The translations under genes and the position numbers were made by a program. A DNA stretch of 64,000 nt from an uncultured Duncaniella sp. Its GTDB lineage: Bacteria > Bacteroidota > Bacteroidia > Bacteroidales > Muribaculaceae. Under the pieces are notes generated by a model, which saw nothing but the letters and a program-made list of their open reading frames with translations, was not told where the DNA came from and did not search any database. Shown in pieces: positions 18,106 to 26,247 of this stretch (position 1 is the stretch's first letter; every line of letters begins with the position of its first letter). The stretch is from contig CAJUSW010000001.1 of the NCBI GenBank assembly GCA_910589485.1, forward strand, positions 248,001-312,000. The letters run 5' to 3'.

Positions 18106-18315
18106 ATGAATATCCCCGGCATTCACGACATATTGATGTGGCTGGTCATCATCGCACTGGTGGTGCTCGTGGCTATGAGCGGAATGTGCCTTAACCGCAT
18201 GTATATACACCGCGCCCACCGCAAGGCCATAGCCGAGCTGCACCGCCGGCTCCTGGAAGAGAGTTGCCGCGAAGAGCACTATCACGAGATGGAGCGCAGT
18301 ATGTCGAGGGAATGA
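18106..18315 (+). CDS. Small single-pass membrane protein, unknown function
   Basis: Predicted 69-residue protein, not recognised. It has a short N-terminus (MNIPGIHD), one strongly hydrophobic segment at about 9-28 (ILMWLVIIALVVLVAMSGMC), and a charged, His/Arg/Glu-rich helical tail. The tail most likely lies in the cytosol. The 3' end overlaps the 3' end of convergent recO by 34 bp (18282-18315). It follows the nqr terminator, so it needs its own promoter; none is obvious. The TM-plus-charged-tail layout makes it more credible than a random ORF, but it could still be non-coding. Confidence 0.5.
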   Translation: MNIPGIHDILMWLVIIALVVLVAMSGMCLNRMYIHRAHRKAIAELHRRLLEESCREEHYHEMERSMSRE

Positions 18316-19001
18316 AGATGGCTGAGCGGGGCAAGATGCAGACTGTAGTAACGCAACACCAGGTCAAGTGTGCGGTTACGTTGCTGACGGGTGAACCTGA
18401 AGCGCGACATATTGGAATATGTCATTCTCAGTATCATTGAGGCCGCCGACGATTCATCCGAGGCAAGCCATTCGCCGTGCAACGGCATCGACGACCGCCA
18501 TATCCCGTCGCGCATATCCATTACATATCCGTGCCTGAAGGTGGATACATCTGGCTCGATCCCCAGCAGCCTGCCCAGATTCAACAGGAAACACACATGA
18601 AAATTGGCCGAACATTCCGCCGGAATGCTGTCGAGCCACTTCACCGATGAATGTATAAAGGTATATACCCCCTCGTCGGGCACACTCTCGCGCAGGAGCA
18701 TCGAAAGCGACTCGGCAAGAAACATCGCTATCATCTGCTTCACAGGATTGGCATGAATACCGTTGAACACCTCCACCGGACGCGCCTGCCGCATGGGCAG
18801 CACCTCCCGGCCGGGGCGGAAATCGGTCTCACACTCCAGCACACTCAGGGGCATGGTGAGAGCCCTCAGGCGTGATGCACCCTTCCCTTTTCCCGACGGC
18901 ACAACGAGCGATACACGTCCATGCTCGAGGCTATAGGCTGAAAGTATGGACTGAGTGTCGCTGTAGCGGACGGTCTTTAGCGAAATAAAGGTAAGTTTCA
19001 C
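18282..19001 (-). CDS. recO: DNA repair protein RecO
   Basis: Recombination mediator that works with RecR to load RecA on SSB-coated DNA and anneal strands. The start chosen here is the GTG at 18999-19001, giving 239 residues beginning VKLTFISLKTVRYSDTQSIL, which aligns with the RecO OB-fold start. The upstream ATG at 19043 would add 14 atypical residues and would lie at the predicted transcription start of the TAAATTTG box (19053-19046). Family features: PSGKGKGASRLRALTMPLSV (OB fold) and the helical C-terminal part with FLLNLGRLLGIEPD. The zinc-finger cysteines of some RecO proteins are absent. Confidence 0.85.
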   Translation of the reverse strand: MKLTFISLKTVRYSDTQSILSAYSLEHGRVSLVVPSGKGKGASRLRALTMPLSVLECETDFRPGREVLPMRQARPVEVFNGIHANPVKQMIAMFLAESLSMLLRESVPDEGVYTFIHSSVKWLDSIPAECSANFHVCFLLNLGRLLGIEPDVSTFRHGYVMDMRDGIWRSSMPLHGEWLASDESSAASMILRMTYSNMSRFRFTRQQRNRTLDLVLRYYSLHLAPLSHLHSLDILRSIS

Positions 19002-19045
19002 TGGGATTGACGGGTATAAAAACGCGCTCTGAAATATTAGCAAGG

Positions 19046-19053
19046 CAAATTTA
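19046..19053 (-). promoter_or_regulatory. Putative -7 box (TAAATTTG) of recO
   Basis: On the minus strand TAAATTTG lies 44 bp upstream of the GTG start. It argues against the longer ATG start at 19043. The -33 element is not clear. Confidence 0.45.
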
Positions 19054-19072
19054 CGAAAAAATTCGCGAAAAA

Positions 19073-19104
19073 TTTGCCCAATAGAAAAAAACTCACTAAC
19101 TTTG
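19073..19104 (+). promoter_or_regulatory. Promoter of tRNA-Glu and rpsT
   Basis: TTTG (19073-19076), 20-bp spacer, TAACTTTG (19097-19104): a full consensus match, ending 33 bp before the mature tRNA-Glu. Confidence 0.8.
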
Positions 19105-19137
19105 CAATCGCTTTTGAGCAGCTATGCAGAAGAGCAC

Positions 19138-19209
19138 GGCCCATTCGTCTATCGGTTAGGACGCAAGATTTTCATTCTTGAAAGAGGAGTTCGATTCTCC
19201 TATGGGCTA
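19138..19209 (+). tRNA. tRNA-Glu (anticodon TTC), copy 1
   Basis: A 72-nt cloverleaf. The acceptor arm is GGCCCAT/ATGGGCT with a terminal G-U pair, the anticodon TTC sits in the loop ATTTTCATT, and the T-arm is GGAGTTCGATTCTCC. CCA is not encoded (the next bases are CAA). It is identical in sequence to copy 2 beyond rpsT. Confidence 0.95.
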
Positions 19210-19238
19210 CAATAAAAACAAAAAAATCATTTTCACAG

Positions 19239-19496
19239 ATGGCAAATCATAAATCATCACTTAAGAGAATCCGTCAGACCGAAACCCGTCGTCTTCGCAA
19301 CCGTTACTATGCCAAGACCGCACGTAACGCTGTGCGCAACCTTCGCAAAATGACTGACAAGGCACAGGCCGAGGAGGCTTTCCGCAAGATCGGAGCCATG
19401 CTTGACCGTCTCGCTTCCAAGAAGGCTATCTCAAAGAACAAGGCAGCTAACCTGAAGAGCAAGCTCGCTCACCACATAGCTAAGCTCGCCGCTTAA
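19239..19496 (+). CDS. rpsT: 30S ribosomal protein S20
   Basis: Small basic protein of 85 residues that binds 16S rRNA early in 30S assembly. It begins MANHKSSLKRIRQTETRRLR and ends with the Lys/Ala-rich LKSKLAHHIAKLAA, both typical of S20. It lies between two identical tRNA-Glu genes, 29 bp after the first and 16 bp before the second, and probably shares the tRNA promoter. Confidence 0.97.
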   Translation: MANHKSSLKRIRQTETRRLRNRYYAKTARNAVRNLRKMTDKAQAEEAFRKIGAMLDRLASKKAISKNKAANLKSKLAHHIAKLAA

Positions 19497-19512
19497 TCAG
19501 GAGCTTTCCGAG

Positions 19513-19584
19513 GGCCCATTCGTCTATCGGTTAGGACGCAAGATTTTCATTCTTGAAAGAGGAGTTCGATTCTCCTATGGGCTA
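19513..19584 (+). tRNA. tRNA-Glu (anticodon TTC), copy 2
   Basis: Same 72-nt sequence as copy 1 at 19138-19209, with the same arms and TTC anticodon. Here the discriminator A is followed by CCA in the genome (19585-19587). It lies 16 bp after the rpsT stop and probably on the same transcript. Confidence 0.95.
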
Positions 19585-19908
19585 CCATCATACCATAAAT
19601 TGCTATATACCTAAACTCACAATTACCCTTGCAGGAGTCAGCGATGACCCATGCGAGGGATTTTTGTTGCACCTTCATAATGGCTTTTGATACTTCCCTG
19701 CACCCAACGTTCATCTATTTAACAAATATTGTGAAGTGCAGAGAAGTAATGGTATAAAGCATTATGAAAATAGTTGTAACTTTGCAAATATTCACCACAA
19801 TAGTGCAACGATCGTTAGCATAAGCAGCTGTAATTTTGCAGCAATCAAGAGCACGGGTTAGCTCTTGGCATATAGTAACCAACCGAAAAGAAACAATTAT
19901 CAATAATC
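19585..19908 (+). other. Intergenic region before the metal-efflux operon
   Basis: This 324-bp gap has no supported ORF. It holds the tRNA/rpsT terminator at 19626-19666 and two similar sequences with -7 boxes, TGTAACTTTGCA (19775-19786) and TGTAATTTTGCA (19829-19840). Either could start transcription of the efflux operon; neither has a clear -33 TTTG. Confidence 0.55.
19626..19666 (+). terminator. Terminator of the tRNA-Glu/rpsT unit
   Basis: Stem CCCTTGCA (19626-19633) with TGCGAGGG (19652-19659, one T-G pair), then ATTTTTG. Confidence 0.75.
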
Positions 19909-21048
19909 ATGAGACTCGGAAACCGCTTGAAGTTATTCTTTGTCACCCCGATTCTTGTATTCGGGATGGCTGCCTGCCACCAGCACAACGAATCATCCCA
20001 CCAAGAGGAGGGAGAGGAGCACGGCCACGAACATGGAGCCGACGAAATAGTACTTGAACCGCATGATGCCGAACGCATGGGCGTTGAAGTCGACACCGTA
20101 AAGGCGTCAGCGTTCATCGAGACACTTAAAGTGTCGGGCGAGATTATGCCATCATCAGCCGACCGTGGTGTCGCGGCAGCCCCCACTACCGGAGTTGTCC
20201 GACTCGTCCACGGAATTAACCCCGGATCTCAAGTGAGAGCCGGCCAGGCCATAGCCCATGTAACCGCCACCAATATCAGCGGTGGCGATGCCAACACTGC
20301 CGCCCGCGTAGCTGTGGAGAATGCCAAACGCGAACTCGACCGCATCACTCCTCTCCTGGCCGACGGCCTCGTGACACGCAAGGAATACAACGACGCCCTG
20401 GCCGCCTATGAATCAGCCAAGGCCGCCTACAGTCCTGCCGCCGCCTCAGGCACAGTCACTGCCCCGCGCTCGGGTGTGATCACCGCCATAAATATCGGCG
20501 ACGGTGAATTTGTCACCACAGGACAGGCCGTGGCCACAGTGGCAGCCAACAGCTCACTGACCCTCCGCGCACTCGTTCCCGCCGCCAAAGCCGAATTCCT
20601 CCCCCGCGTCAACGGAGCAATTATGAGCTTCCATGACGGACGGGCAATCGACCTGAACGATTATAAAGGCAAGTTGCTCTCATCGGCATCAGCCTCCGGA
20701 GGCGCTACTCCGGGATATGTACCCGTATTTTTCTCATTTGACGGCACAGCACCTGTGGTACCCGGAAGCGCTACCGAGGTGTATCTGAAAGGCTCATCCC
20801 GCGAGGGCGTGATCTCACTTCCGCTGGAGGCTATCGTTGAGCAGATGGGCACAAAATTCGTGTTCGTCCGCCACGGCGATCACGTATATGTGAAGAAACC
20901 CGTTAAGATCGGCAACAGCGACGGAATACGCGTCGAGATCACCGAGGGAATCCAGCCCGGTGAGGTAGCCGTTGTAAAGGGAGCAACATTCGTAAGGCTT
21001 GCCGAGCAGGCCACAGTGGCTCCTGAAGGACATTCCCACAATCATTAA
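19909..21048 (+). CDS. Periplasmic adaptor (membrane fusion) lipoprotein of a heavy-metal RND efflux system
   Basis: CusB/CzcB-type adaptor linking the inner-membrane pump to the outer-membrane channel, 379 residues. The signal sequence ends in the lipobox-like GMAAC (Cys23). Residues 24-43 are His/Glu-rich with six His, and the protein ends GHSHNH, both suited to metal binding. The central part has the barrel-sandwich halves (VRLVHGINPGSQVRAGQAIA and GTVTAPRSGVITAINIGDGE) around a helical hairpin. First gene of a three-gene operon; the pump gene begins 36 bp downstream. Metal transport is inferred from family and His content; the metal is not known. Confidence 0.88.
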   Translation: MRLGNRLKLFFVTPILVFGMAACHQHNESSHQEEGEEHGHEHGADEIVLEPHDAERMGVEVDTVKASAFIETLKVSGEIMPSSADRGVAAAPTTGVVRLVHGINPGSQVRAGQAIAHVTATNISGGDANTAARVAVENAKRELDRITPLLADGLVTRKEYNDALAAYESAKAAYSPAAASGTVTAPRSGVITAINIGDGEFVTTGQAVATVAANSSLTLRALVPAAKAEFLPRVNGAIMSFHDGRAIDLNDYKGKLLSSASASGGATPGYVPVFFSFDGTAPVVPGSATEVYLKGSSREGVISLPLEAIVEQMGTKFVFVRHGDHVYVKKPVKIGNSDGIRVEITEGIQPGEVAVVKGATFVRLAEQATVAPEGHSHNH

Positions 21049-21084
21049 TACCACTCATCCCAGTACTGTCAATCACGAAAAGCA

Positions 21085-24000
21085 ATGCTTAACAAGATTA
21101 TAAAGTTTTCGCTTGACAACCGTCTGGCGATCCTCGTGCTGTCGGGCCTCCTTCTCATCTACGGGATGGTGGTGCTGATGCGCACCGAGGTTGACATATT
21201 CCCCGACCTCAACGCACCTACCGTGGTAGTGATGACCGAGGCTCCCGGAATGGCTCCGGAAGAGATCGAGACCACTATCACCTACCCCATCGAGACCGCC
21301 GTCAACGGAGCCTCGGGTGTGAGGCGCGTCAGGTCCACCTCTACGTCGGGATTCTCGGTGGTGTGGGTGGAATTCGGATGGGATACCGACGTGTACCTTG
21401 CGCGTCAGATAGTATCGGAAAAGCTCACCCAGCTCGAAGGTACATTCCCTCCGGGTGCCGGTAGCCCCACACTTGGCCCGCAGTCCTCGATACTCGGCGA
21501 GATCATGATTATAGGTCTGACAGCCGATTCCATAACAAGCCCCATGGACTTGCGCACCATCGCCGACCGCGAGGTTGGACCTCAGTTGCTGTCATTGCCC
21601 GGCGTATCGTCCGTATCAGTCATAGGCGGTGATGCCAAGGAGTACCAGATACTACTTTGCCCCGCCAAGATGCAACGCCAGGGCGTGACTCTCAGCGAAG
21701 TGCGCACGGCTGTAAGCGGCATGAACAGCAATGCCGCCGGAGGTGTCATGTACGACTACGGAAATGAATACCTCATCAAGGGCGACATTACCACCAACGA
21801 TGTCAATGCCATAGCCAATACCGTGATCATCAGCGATGACACGCGCATCGTGCGCCTGTCGGACATTGCCGAAGTGGCTGAACGCCCCGAGGAACCTCGC
21901 CTGGGAGCAGCCTCGGTCAATGCCGAACCCGGCGTGCTCATCACCGTGACCAAGCAACCCGGCGCTGGCACCATCGAACTCACCGAGAAGATAGAACAGA
22001 AGCTTGCCGATCTGCAGCGCACATTCCCCACCGACGTGCAGGTACGCACCGATATATTCCGCCAGTCTGATTTCATCGACCGTTCTATTGGCAATCTTCA
22101 GGAATCCCTCTTTGTCGGGGCCATCTTTGTGATCATCGTGCTGTTCTTCTTCCTGATGAACCTGCGCACCACCCTTATATCACTCGTGGCACTCCCATTG
22201 TCGATCATCGTCACCATCATAGCCCTCCACTTCATGGGACTCACCATCAACACCATGAGTCTCGGAGGTATAGCCATTGCCATCGGTTCGCTTGTCGATG
22301 ATGCCATCGTGGACGTGGAGAACGTGTACAAGCGACTGCGACAGAATCTCAAAGCCGGCCGTCCGGTAATCCAGGTAGTATATGAGGCGAGCAAGGAGGT
22401 TAGAATGCCCATCTTCAACTCATCGCTCATCATCATGGCCAGCTTCCTCCCGCTCTTTTTCCTTCAGGGCATCGAGGGGCGCATGCTCATCCCTCTTGGC
22501 ATATCGTTCGTAGTCTCGCTCATCGCCTCCACATTGGTGGCTCTGACAGTGACCCCTGTGCTGTGCACCTATCTGCTCGGTGACAAGAAAATGGCGGCGA
22601 AACTCGAAAAGGAACCTTGGCTGTCAAGAAAACTGAGTGAGTGGTACCACGGCGTGCTCGACAAGTCGTTCAAGCACATCAAGCCTATCCTTATATGCGT
22701 CTCTCTACTGTTCATATTCTGCATTGGATTGTTCTTCACCCTCGGCCGCAGCTTCCTCCCGCCGTTCAACGAGGGCTCGCTGACCATCAATGTGAGCACA
22801 CTCCCCGGCATATCTCTGGAAAACAGTGACCGCATGGGACGCGAGGCCGAAAAAATCATCCTCTCCATGCCCGAGATACGCACCGTGGCTCGAAAGACAG
22901 GCCGTGCCGAACTTGACGAACACTCCTTAGGTGTCAACGTGAGCGAGATCGAGGCCCCCTATACCCTCGACCAAGGCCGCTCCCGCAAGGAGATGGTGGC
23001 CGACCTGCGCCACAAGCTCTCTCACCTGCCCGGAGTGAACATCGAGATCGGACAACCCATCTCTCACCGCATCGACGCCATGCTGTCGGGCACCGAGGCT
23101 CAGATAGCGATCAAACTGTTTGGCGATGATCTCACAAAGCTTTTCACCATAGGCAATAAGATCAAGGCTGTGGCATCGACTGTGCCCGGCGTGGTCGACG
23201 TGAACATCGAGCAACAGATGGAGCGTCCGCAACTCGACATCCGTCCCCGTCGCGACATGCTTGCCTACTACGGCATCCCCATGAGCGAATTTGCCGATTT
23301 CATACGTGTGGCACTGGCCGGCGAGACCGTCTCACAGGTTTATGAAAAAGGACGTCCGTTCAATCTCGTGCTGAAGATGGAATCCGATGCCCGCGAGTCG
23401 ATCGACCGTCTGTCCTCCCTCATGATTGATTCCCCCAAAGGCAAGATTCCGTTGAGCGAGGTGGCCGAGGTCATCTCAAGCGCCGGTCCCAACACCATCA
23501 ACCGTGAGAACGTGAGCCGCCGCATCGTAGTGTCGGCCAACGTCGACGGTCGCGACCTGCGTGGAGTGGTCAACGACATCATGCGTGAGGTTGACGAGGA
23601 GGTCCAGCTCCCCGAGGGCTACTACGTCAACTACGGCGGACAGTTCGAGAGCGAGGAAAGTGCATCACGCACACTCATGATAGTATCGCTCATCGCACTC
23701 GTCATCATATTCCTCCTGCTCTACGGGCAGTATCACAACGCTGTGCAGTCGGGCATCATTCTTCTCAACATGCCCCTGGCCATCATCGGCGGAATCCTCA
23801 TCCTCCGGTTGACATCGGGCGAACTCAACATCCCCGCAATTATCGGCTTCATATCCCTCATGGGCATAGCCACCCGCAACGGCATGCTCCTCATGTCGAG
23901 ATACGACACCCTGCGCGAGGAGGGACAAGGGCTCATGGAGCGTATACTCCACGGCTCGGCCGACCGTCTCAACCCTATCCTCATGACAGCCCTCAGCTCG

Positions 24001-24168
24001 GCTCTCGCTCTCATCCCTCTGGCCGTCAACGGTCACCAACCCGGCAACGAGATACAGTCGCCACTCGCCATAGTAATTCTCGGCGGACTGCTGTCATCAA
24101 CACTTCTCAACATATTCGTAGTACCTATAATGTATTATCTCACAAATAGAAAAAAAGAAAAGAAATGA
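21085..24168 (+). CDS. Heavy-metal efflux RND pump (CusA/CzcA family)
   Basis: Inner-membrane proton-driven pump of 1027 residues with the standard 12-helix RND plan and two large periplasmic loops. It starts MLNKIIKFSLDNRLAILVLS and has DIFPDLNAPTVVVMTEAPGM near residue 40, the HME-RND signature. TM4 reads AIAIGSLVDDAIVDVEN. The AIG-x3-D part resembles the Cu/Ag subgroup, but the next residue is Asp rather than Ala, so it fits neither the CusA nor the CzcA (DFG-x3-DGA) pattern exactly. The end overlaps the next gene in ATGA (24165-24168). Family firm, metal uncertain. Confidence 0.92.
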   Translation: MLNKIIKFSLDNRLAILVLSGLLLIYGMVVLMRTEVDIFPDLNAPTVVVMTEAPGMAPEEIETTITYPIETAVNGASGVRRVRSTSTSGFSVVWVEFGWDTDVYLARQIVSEKLTQLEGTFPPGAGSPTLGPQSSILGEIMIIGLTADSITSPMDLRTIADREVGPQLLSLPGVSSVSVIGGDAKEYQILLCPAKMQRQGVTLSEVRTAVSGMNSNAAGGVMYDYGNEYLIKGDITTNDVNAIANTVIISDDTRIVRLSDIAEVAERPEEPRLGAASVNAEPGVLITVTKQPGAGTIELTEKIEQKLADLQRTFPTDVQVRTDIFRQSDFIDRSIGNLQESLFVGAIFVIIVLFFFLMNLRTTLISLVALPLSIIVTIIALHFMGLTINTMSLGGIAIAIGSLVDDAIVDVENVYKRLRQNLKAGRPVIQVVYEASKEVRMPIFNSSLIIMASFLPLFFLQGIEGRMLIPLGISFVVSLIASTLVALTVTPVLCTYLLGDKKMAAKLEKEPWLSRKLSEWYHGVLDKSFKHIKPILICVSLLFIFCIGLFFTLGRSFLPPFNEGSLTINVSTLPGISLENSDRMGREAEKIILSMPEIRTVARKTGRAELDEHSLGVNVSEIEAPYTLDQGRSRKEMVADLRHKLSHLPGVNIEIGQPISHRIDAMLSGTEAQIAIKLFGDDLTKLFTIGNKIKAVASTVPGVVDVNIEQQMERPQLDIRPRRDMLAYYGIPMSEFADFIRVALAGETVSQVYEKGRPFNLVLKMESDARESIDRLSSLMIDSPKGKIPLSEVAEVISSAGPNTINRENVSRRIVVSANVDGRDLRGVVNDIMREVDEEVQLPEGYYVNYGGQFESEESASRTLMIVSLIALVIIFLLLYGQYHNAVQSGIILLNMPLAIIGGILILRLTSGELNIPAIIGFISLMGIATRNGMLLMSRYDTLREEGQGLMERILHGSADRLNPILMTALSSALALIPLAVNGHQPGNEIQSPLAIVILGGLLSSTLLNIFVVPIMYYLTNRKKEKK

Positions 24169-25352
24169 GAATCCGACATCTGCCTCTCCTCTTAGCTCTA
24201 TTGCCTCTCTCCCTCGGGGCAACAACTACTTTTGACGAAGTTCTGTCAGAGGTAATGTCCAACAATCTCACTGCCCGTGCCGAGGCTTCGCGTTCGCAGG
24301 CTCAGGTGGAAAACATTCTTGGCGAAAACACCCTCGAAGCTCCCGAAATAGAATTTTCACGCGTATGGGGCACAAAAGCTGAATTCGGAAACAAATGGGG
24401 TCTCAGCGTGAGCCAGTCATTCGACTGGCCCGGAGTGTATGCCGCACGTCGCGAGGCTGCCCGCACAGCTAAAATCGCGGCTCAATACCTCACTGAATCC
24501 ACTGTGATCGATCTCCGTCAGGAAGTGCGTACCCTCCTCATCGATATCATTCACAACTCCCAGCTCATCGACATGCAGACTGAACTTGTCAACCGCATGA
24601 ACCAGATGGAACAGCACTACAAGAAAGCAGCCGAGGCCGGAGCTGAAACCCGTCTTGACTACAACAAGACCGTGATCGAACGCATCGCCGTGCATCGCGA
24701 ACTCCACACTCTTGAGGCCCAGAGAGAAGCCCTCCTGTCATCGCTCGAAGCCCTCAATGCCGGCAAGAATGTCGACGACATGGTAAAACGTCTGGGTAGC
24801 GACTATCCCATCACTCCCGCTGTCAACGAAGCCACAATCTCCGAGGACCTGATCAAGCAACGCGATCCACAGTATGCCGCCGCGCTTGCTTCGGTCGAAG
24901 CCGCCAAATCGATGGTTAAGGTTGAAAAACGTTCCCGCATCCCTGGATTCTCGGTAGGATTCGAGCATGAGACCGAGGGTGATGAACACTTCAACGGTTT
25001 CGCCGTAGGCATGACCCTCCCGGTATGGGGACGCAAGCATCAGGTCAAGGCTTCCACCCTCGAGGCCGAGGCCTCACTTATGGATGCCGAGATGGCCCTC
25101 GCCCGTCGCATGGCCGAGATGAAAGGCGACCTGAAACAGCTGAAAGCGCTCCGCAAGGTAATGGAGGAGTACGAGCCTGTGATAAACGACAAAGCCAACT
25201 ATGAACTGTTGCGAAAGGCCCTTACAGCAGGCCAGATCAGTTTCCTGACATTCATCGAGGAGACCAACTACTTCATAGCCGCCCGTCGCGACTATATCGA
25301 CACGGTGTATGAATATAATCTTGCCCTCACCCGCCTGACAAGATACGAATAA
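24165..25352 (+). CDS. TolC-family outer membrane efflux protein
   Basis: Outer-membrane channel of the tripartite efflux complex, 395 residues (somewhat shorter than CusC). It has a signal peptide (about 1-19, LPLLLALLPLSLG) and long amphipathic coiled-coil helices in two repeats, for example EASRSQAQVENILGENTLEA and LEAEASLMDAEMALARRMAE. GLSVSQSFDWPGVYAARREA is typical of the Bacteroidetes OEP group. The start codon overlaps the pump stop (ATGA), indicating translational coupling. A strong terminator follows. Confidence 0.9.
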   Translation: MRIRHLPLLLALLPLSLGATTTFDEVLSEVMSNNLTARAEASRSQAQVENILGENTLEAPEIEFSRVWGTKAEFGNKWGLSVSQSFDWPGVYAARREAARTAKIAAQYLTESTVIDLRQEVRTLLIDIIHNSQLIDMQTELVNRMNQMEQHYKKAAEAGAETRLDYNKTVIERIAVHRELHTLEAQREALLSSLEALNAGKNVDDMVKRLGSDYPITPAVNEATISEDLIKQRDPQYAAALASVEAAKSMVKVEKRSRIPGFSVGFEHETEGDEHFNGFAVGMTLPVWGRKHQVKASTLEAEASLMDAEMALARRMAEMKGDLKQLKALRKVMEEYEPVINDKANYELLRKALTAGQISFLTFIEETNYFIAARRDYIDTVYEYNLALTRLTRYE

Positions 25353-25374
25353 TCTCTGACAATACTCCAACAAC

Positions 25375-25434
25375 ATCAGGCCCTCATTGCCGTTAAGAAA
25401 CATGGTTTCCGGCAATGAGGGCCTGATATTTTTG
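25375..25434. terminator. Bidirectional terminator, efflux operon / HAD gene
   Basis: Perfect 18-bp arms at 25375-25392 and 25410-25427 (ATCAGGCCCTCATTGCCG and its complement) around a 17-nt loop, then ATTTTTG on the plus strand. It lies between two convergent genes and is best oriented for the efflux operon. Confidence 0.9.
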
Positions 25435-25454
25435 TCAGGAAAATAAGTGCCCCG

Positions 25455-26084
25455 TTATTTCCTCGGAAGGCGCGACAGGGCCATCCCCTCCATGGAATCC
25501 ACTGTGAGGTCAGCTATCGGGCTCACCTTTTCACGTGAATTAGTGGTGGCTATACCTATAACTGTGGCACCCGAGGCACGTCCGGCCTCAAGCCCCTGCA
25601 TCGAATCCTCGAAAACATAACAGTCGGCGATGGGAACATTGATCAATTCAGCACCCTTGAGATACCCATCGGGATCGGGCTTGCTGTGCTTGACCATCGA
25701 ACCGGTGACGATATAGTCGACCATACCCCTCAGCTCGGGACGACGCGAGAACAGCATCTCCATCTTCACATTATCACTGCTGGTTACTATGGCCGAAGGG
25801 ATCCCGGCCGTTTTAAGCTCGTTGAGAAAATCAATCACTCCGGGATACACGGGATACTCCATATTGCTCTCAAACTCGTGCAATGCGTTGAGAATACCCT
25901 CATGATCGGCCGGCGGAAAGTTCTGGAGAATCTCTCCTATGGTAGTACCCTTTATATCGGAGGCAAATGTAGGAGCAAGGCTGTAACGCTCGCCCATACC
26001 GCCCCAGAATTTGGAATACTCCCCCTCGCTATCGACCAGAACGCCGTCGAGGTCAAACAGCATACCAATTTTTCTATCGTTCAT
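25455..26084 (-). CDS. HAD-family sugar-phosphatase / beta-phosphoglucomutase-like protein
   Basis: Haloacid-dehalogenase hydrolase of 209 residues, subclass with a helical cap. Motif I FDLDGVLVDSE (about 10-20) has both catalytic Asp; motif II is IVTSSD, the Lys motif KHSKPDPDGYL, and motif IV VFEDSMQGLEAG. The Glu after motif I (DSE) matches the beta-phosphoglucomutase/phosphatase branch. It could dephosphorylate a sugar phosphate or isomerise one; sequence alone cannot decide. Single gene, divergent from trpB and convergent with the efflux operon. Confidence 0.85.
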   Translation of the reverse strand: MNDRKIGMLFDLDGVLVDSEGEYSKFWGGMGERYSLAPTFASDIKGTTIGEILQNFPPADHEGILNALHEFESNMEYPVYPGVIDFLNELKTAGIPSAIVTSSDNVKMEMLFSRRPELRGMVDYIVTGSMVKHSKPDPDGYLKGAELINVPIADCYVFEDSMQGLEAGRASGATVIGIATTNSREKVSPIADLTVDSMEGMALSRLPRK

Positions 26085-26154
26085 TTCTTTATAATTTTAC
26101 GATTATCCCGCACGCTTCTCAGCAGGATATTGTTGGACATACGTTAATTGACTG

Positions 26155-26162
26155 CAAAAGTA
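26155..26162 (-). promoter_or_regulatory. Putative -7 box (TACTTTTG) of the HAD gene
   Basis: CAAAAGTA on the plus strand reads TACTTTTG on the minus strand, fitting TAnnTTTG, about 70 bp upstream of the HAD start. No exact -33 box was found. Confidence 0.4.
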
Positions 26163-26194
26163 CAACTTTTTTTATACATACGTGCCATCTCCGC

Positions 26195-26225
26195 TTTGCA
26201 AGCCGGGATATTATGAGTAATTTTG
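26195..26225 (+). promoter_or_regulatory. Promoter of trpB (TrpB2 type)
   Basis: TTTG (26195-26198), 19-bp spacer, TAATTTTG (26218-26225), 22 bp before the ATG: a full consensus with a very short leader. Confidence 0.75.
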
Positions 26226-26247
26226 TTGCTTCAAAAAATAAACCACT

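Noticed and set aside
19138..19584. tRNA-Glu as attachment site of an integrated element
   Set aside because: Both tRNA copies are complete and only rpsT lies between them; no integrase or cargo genes.
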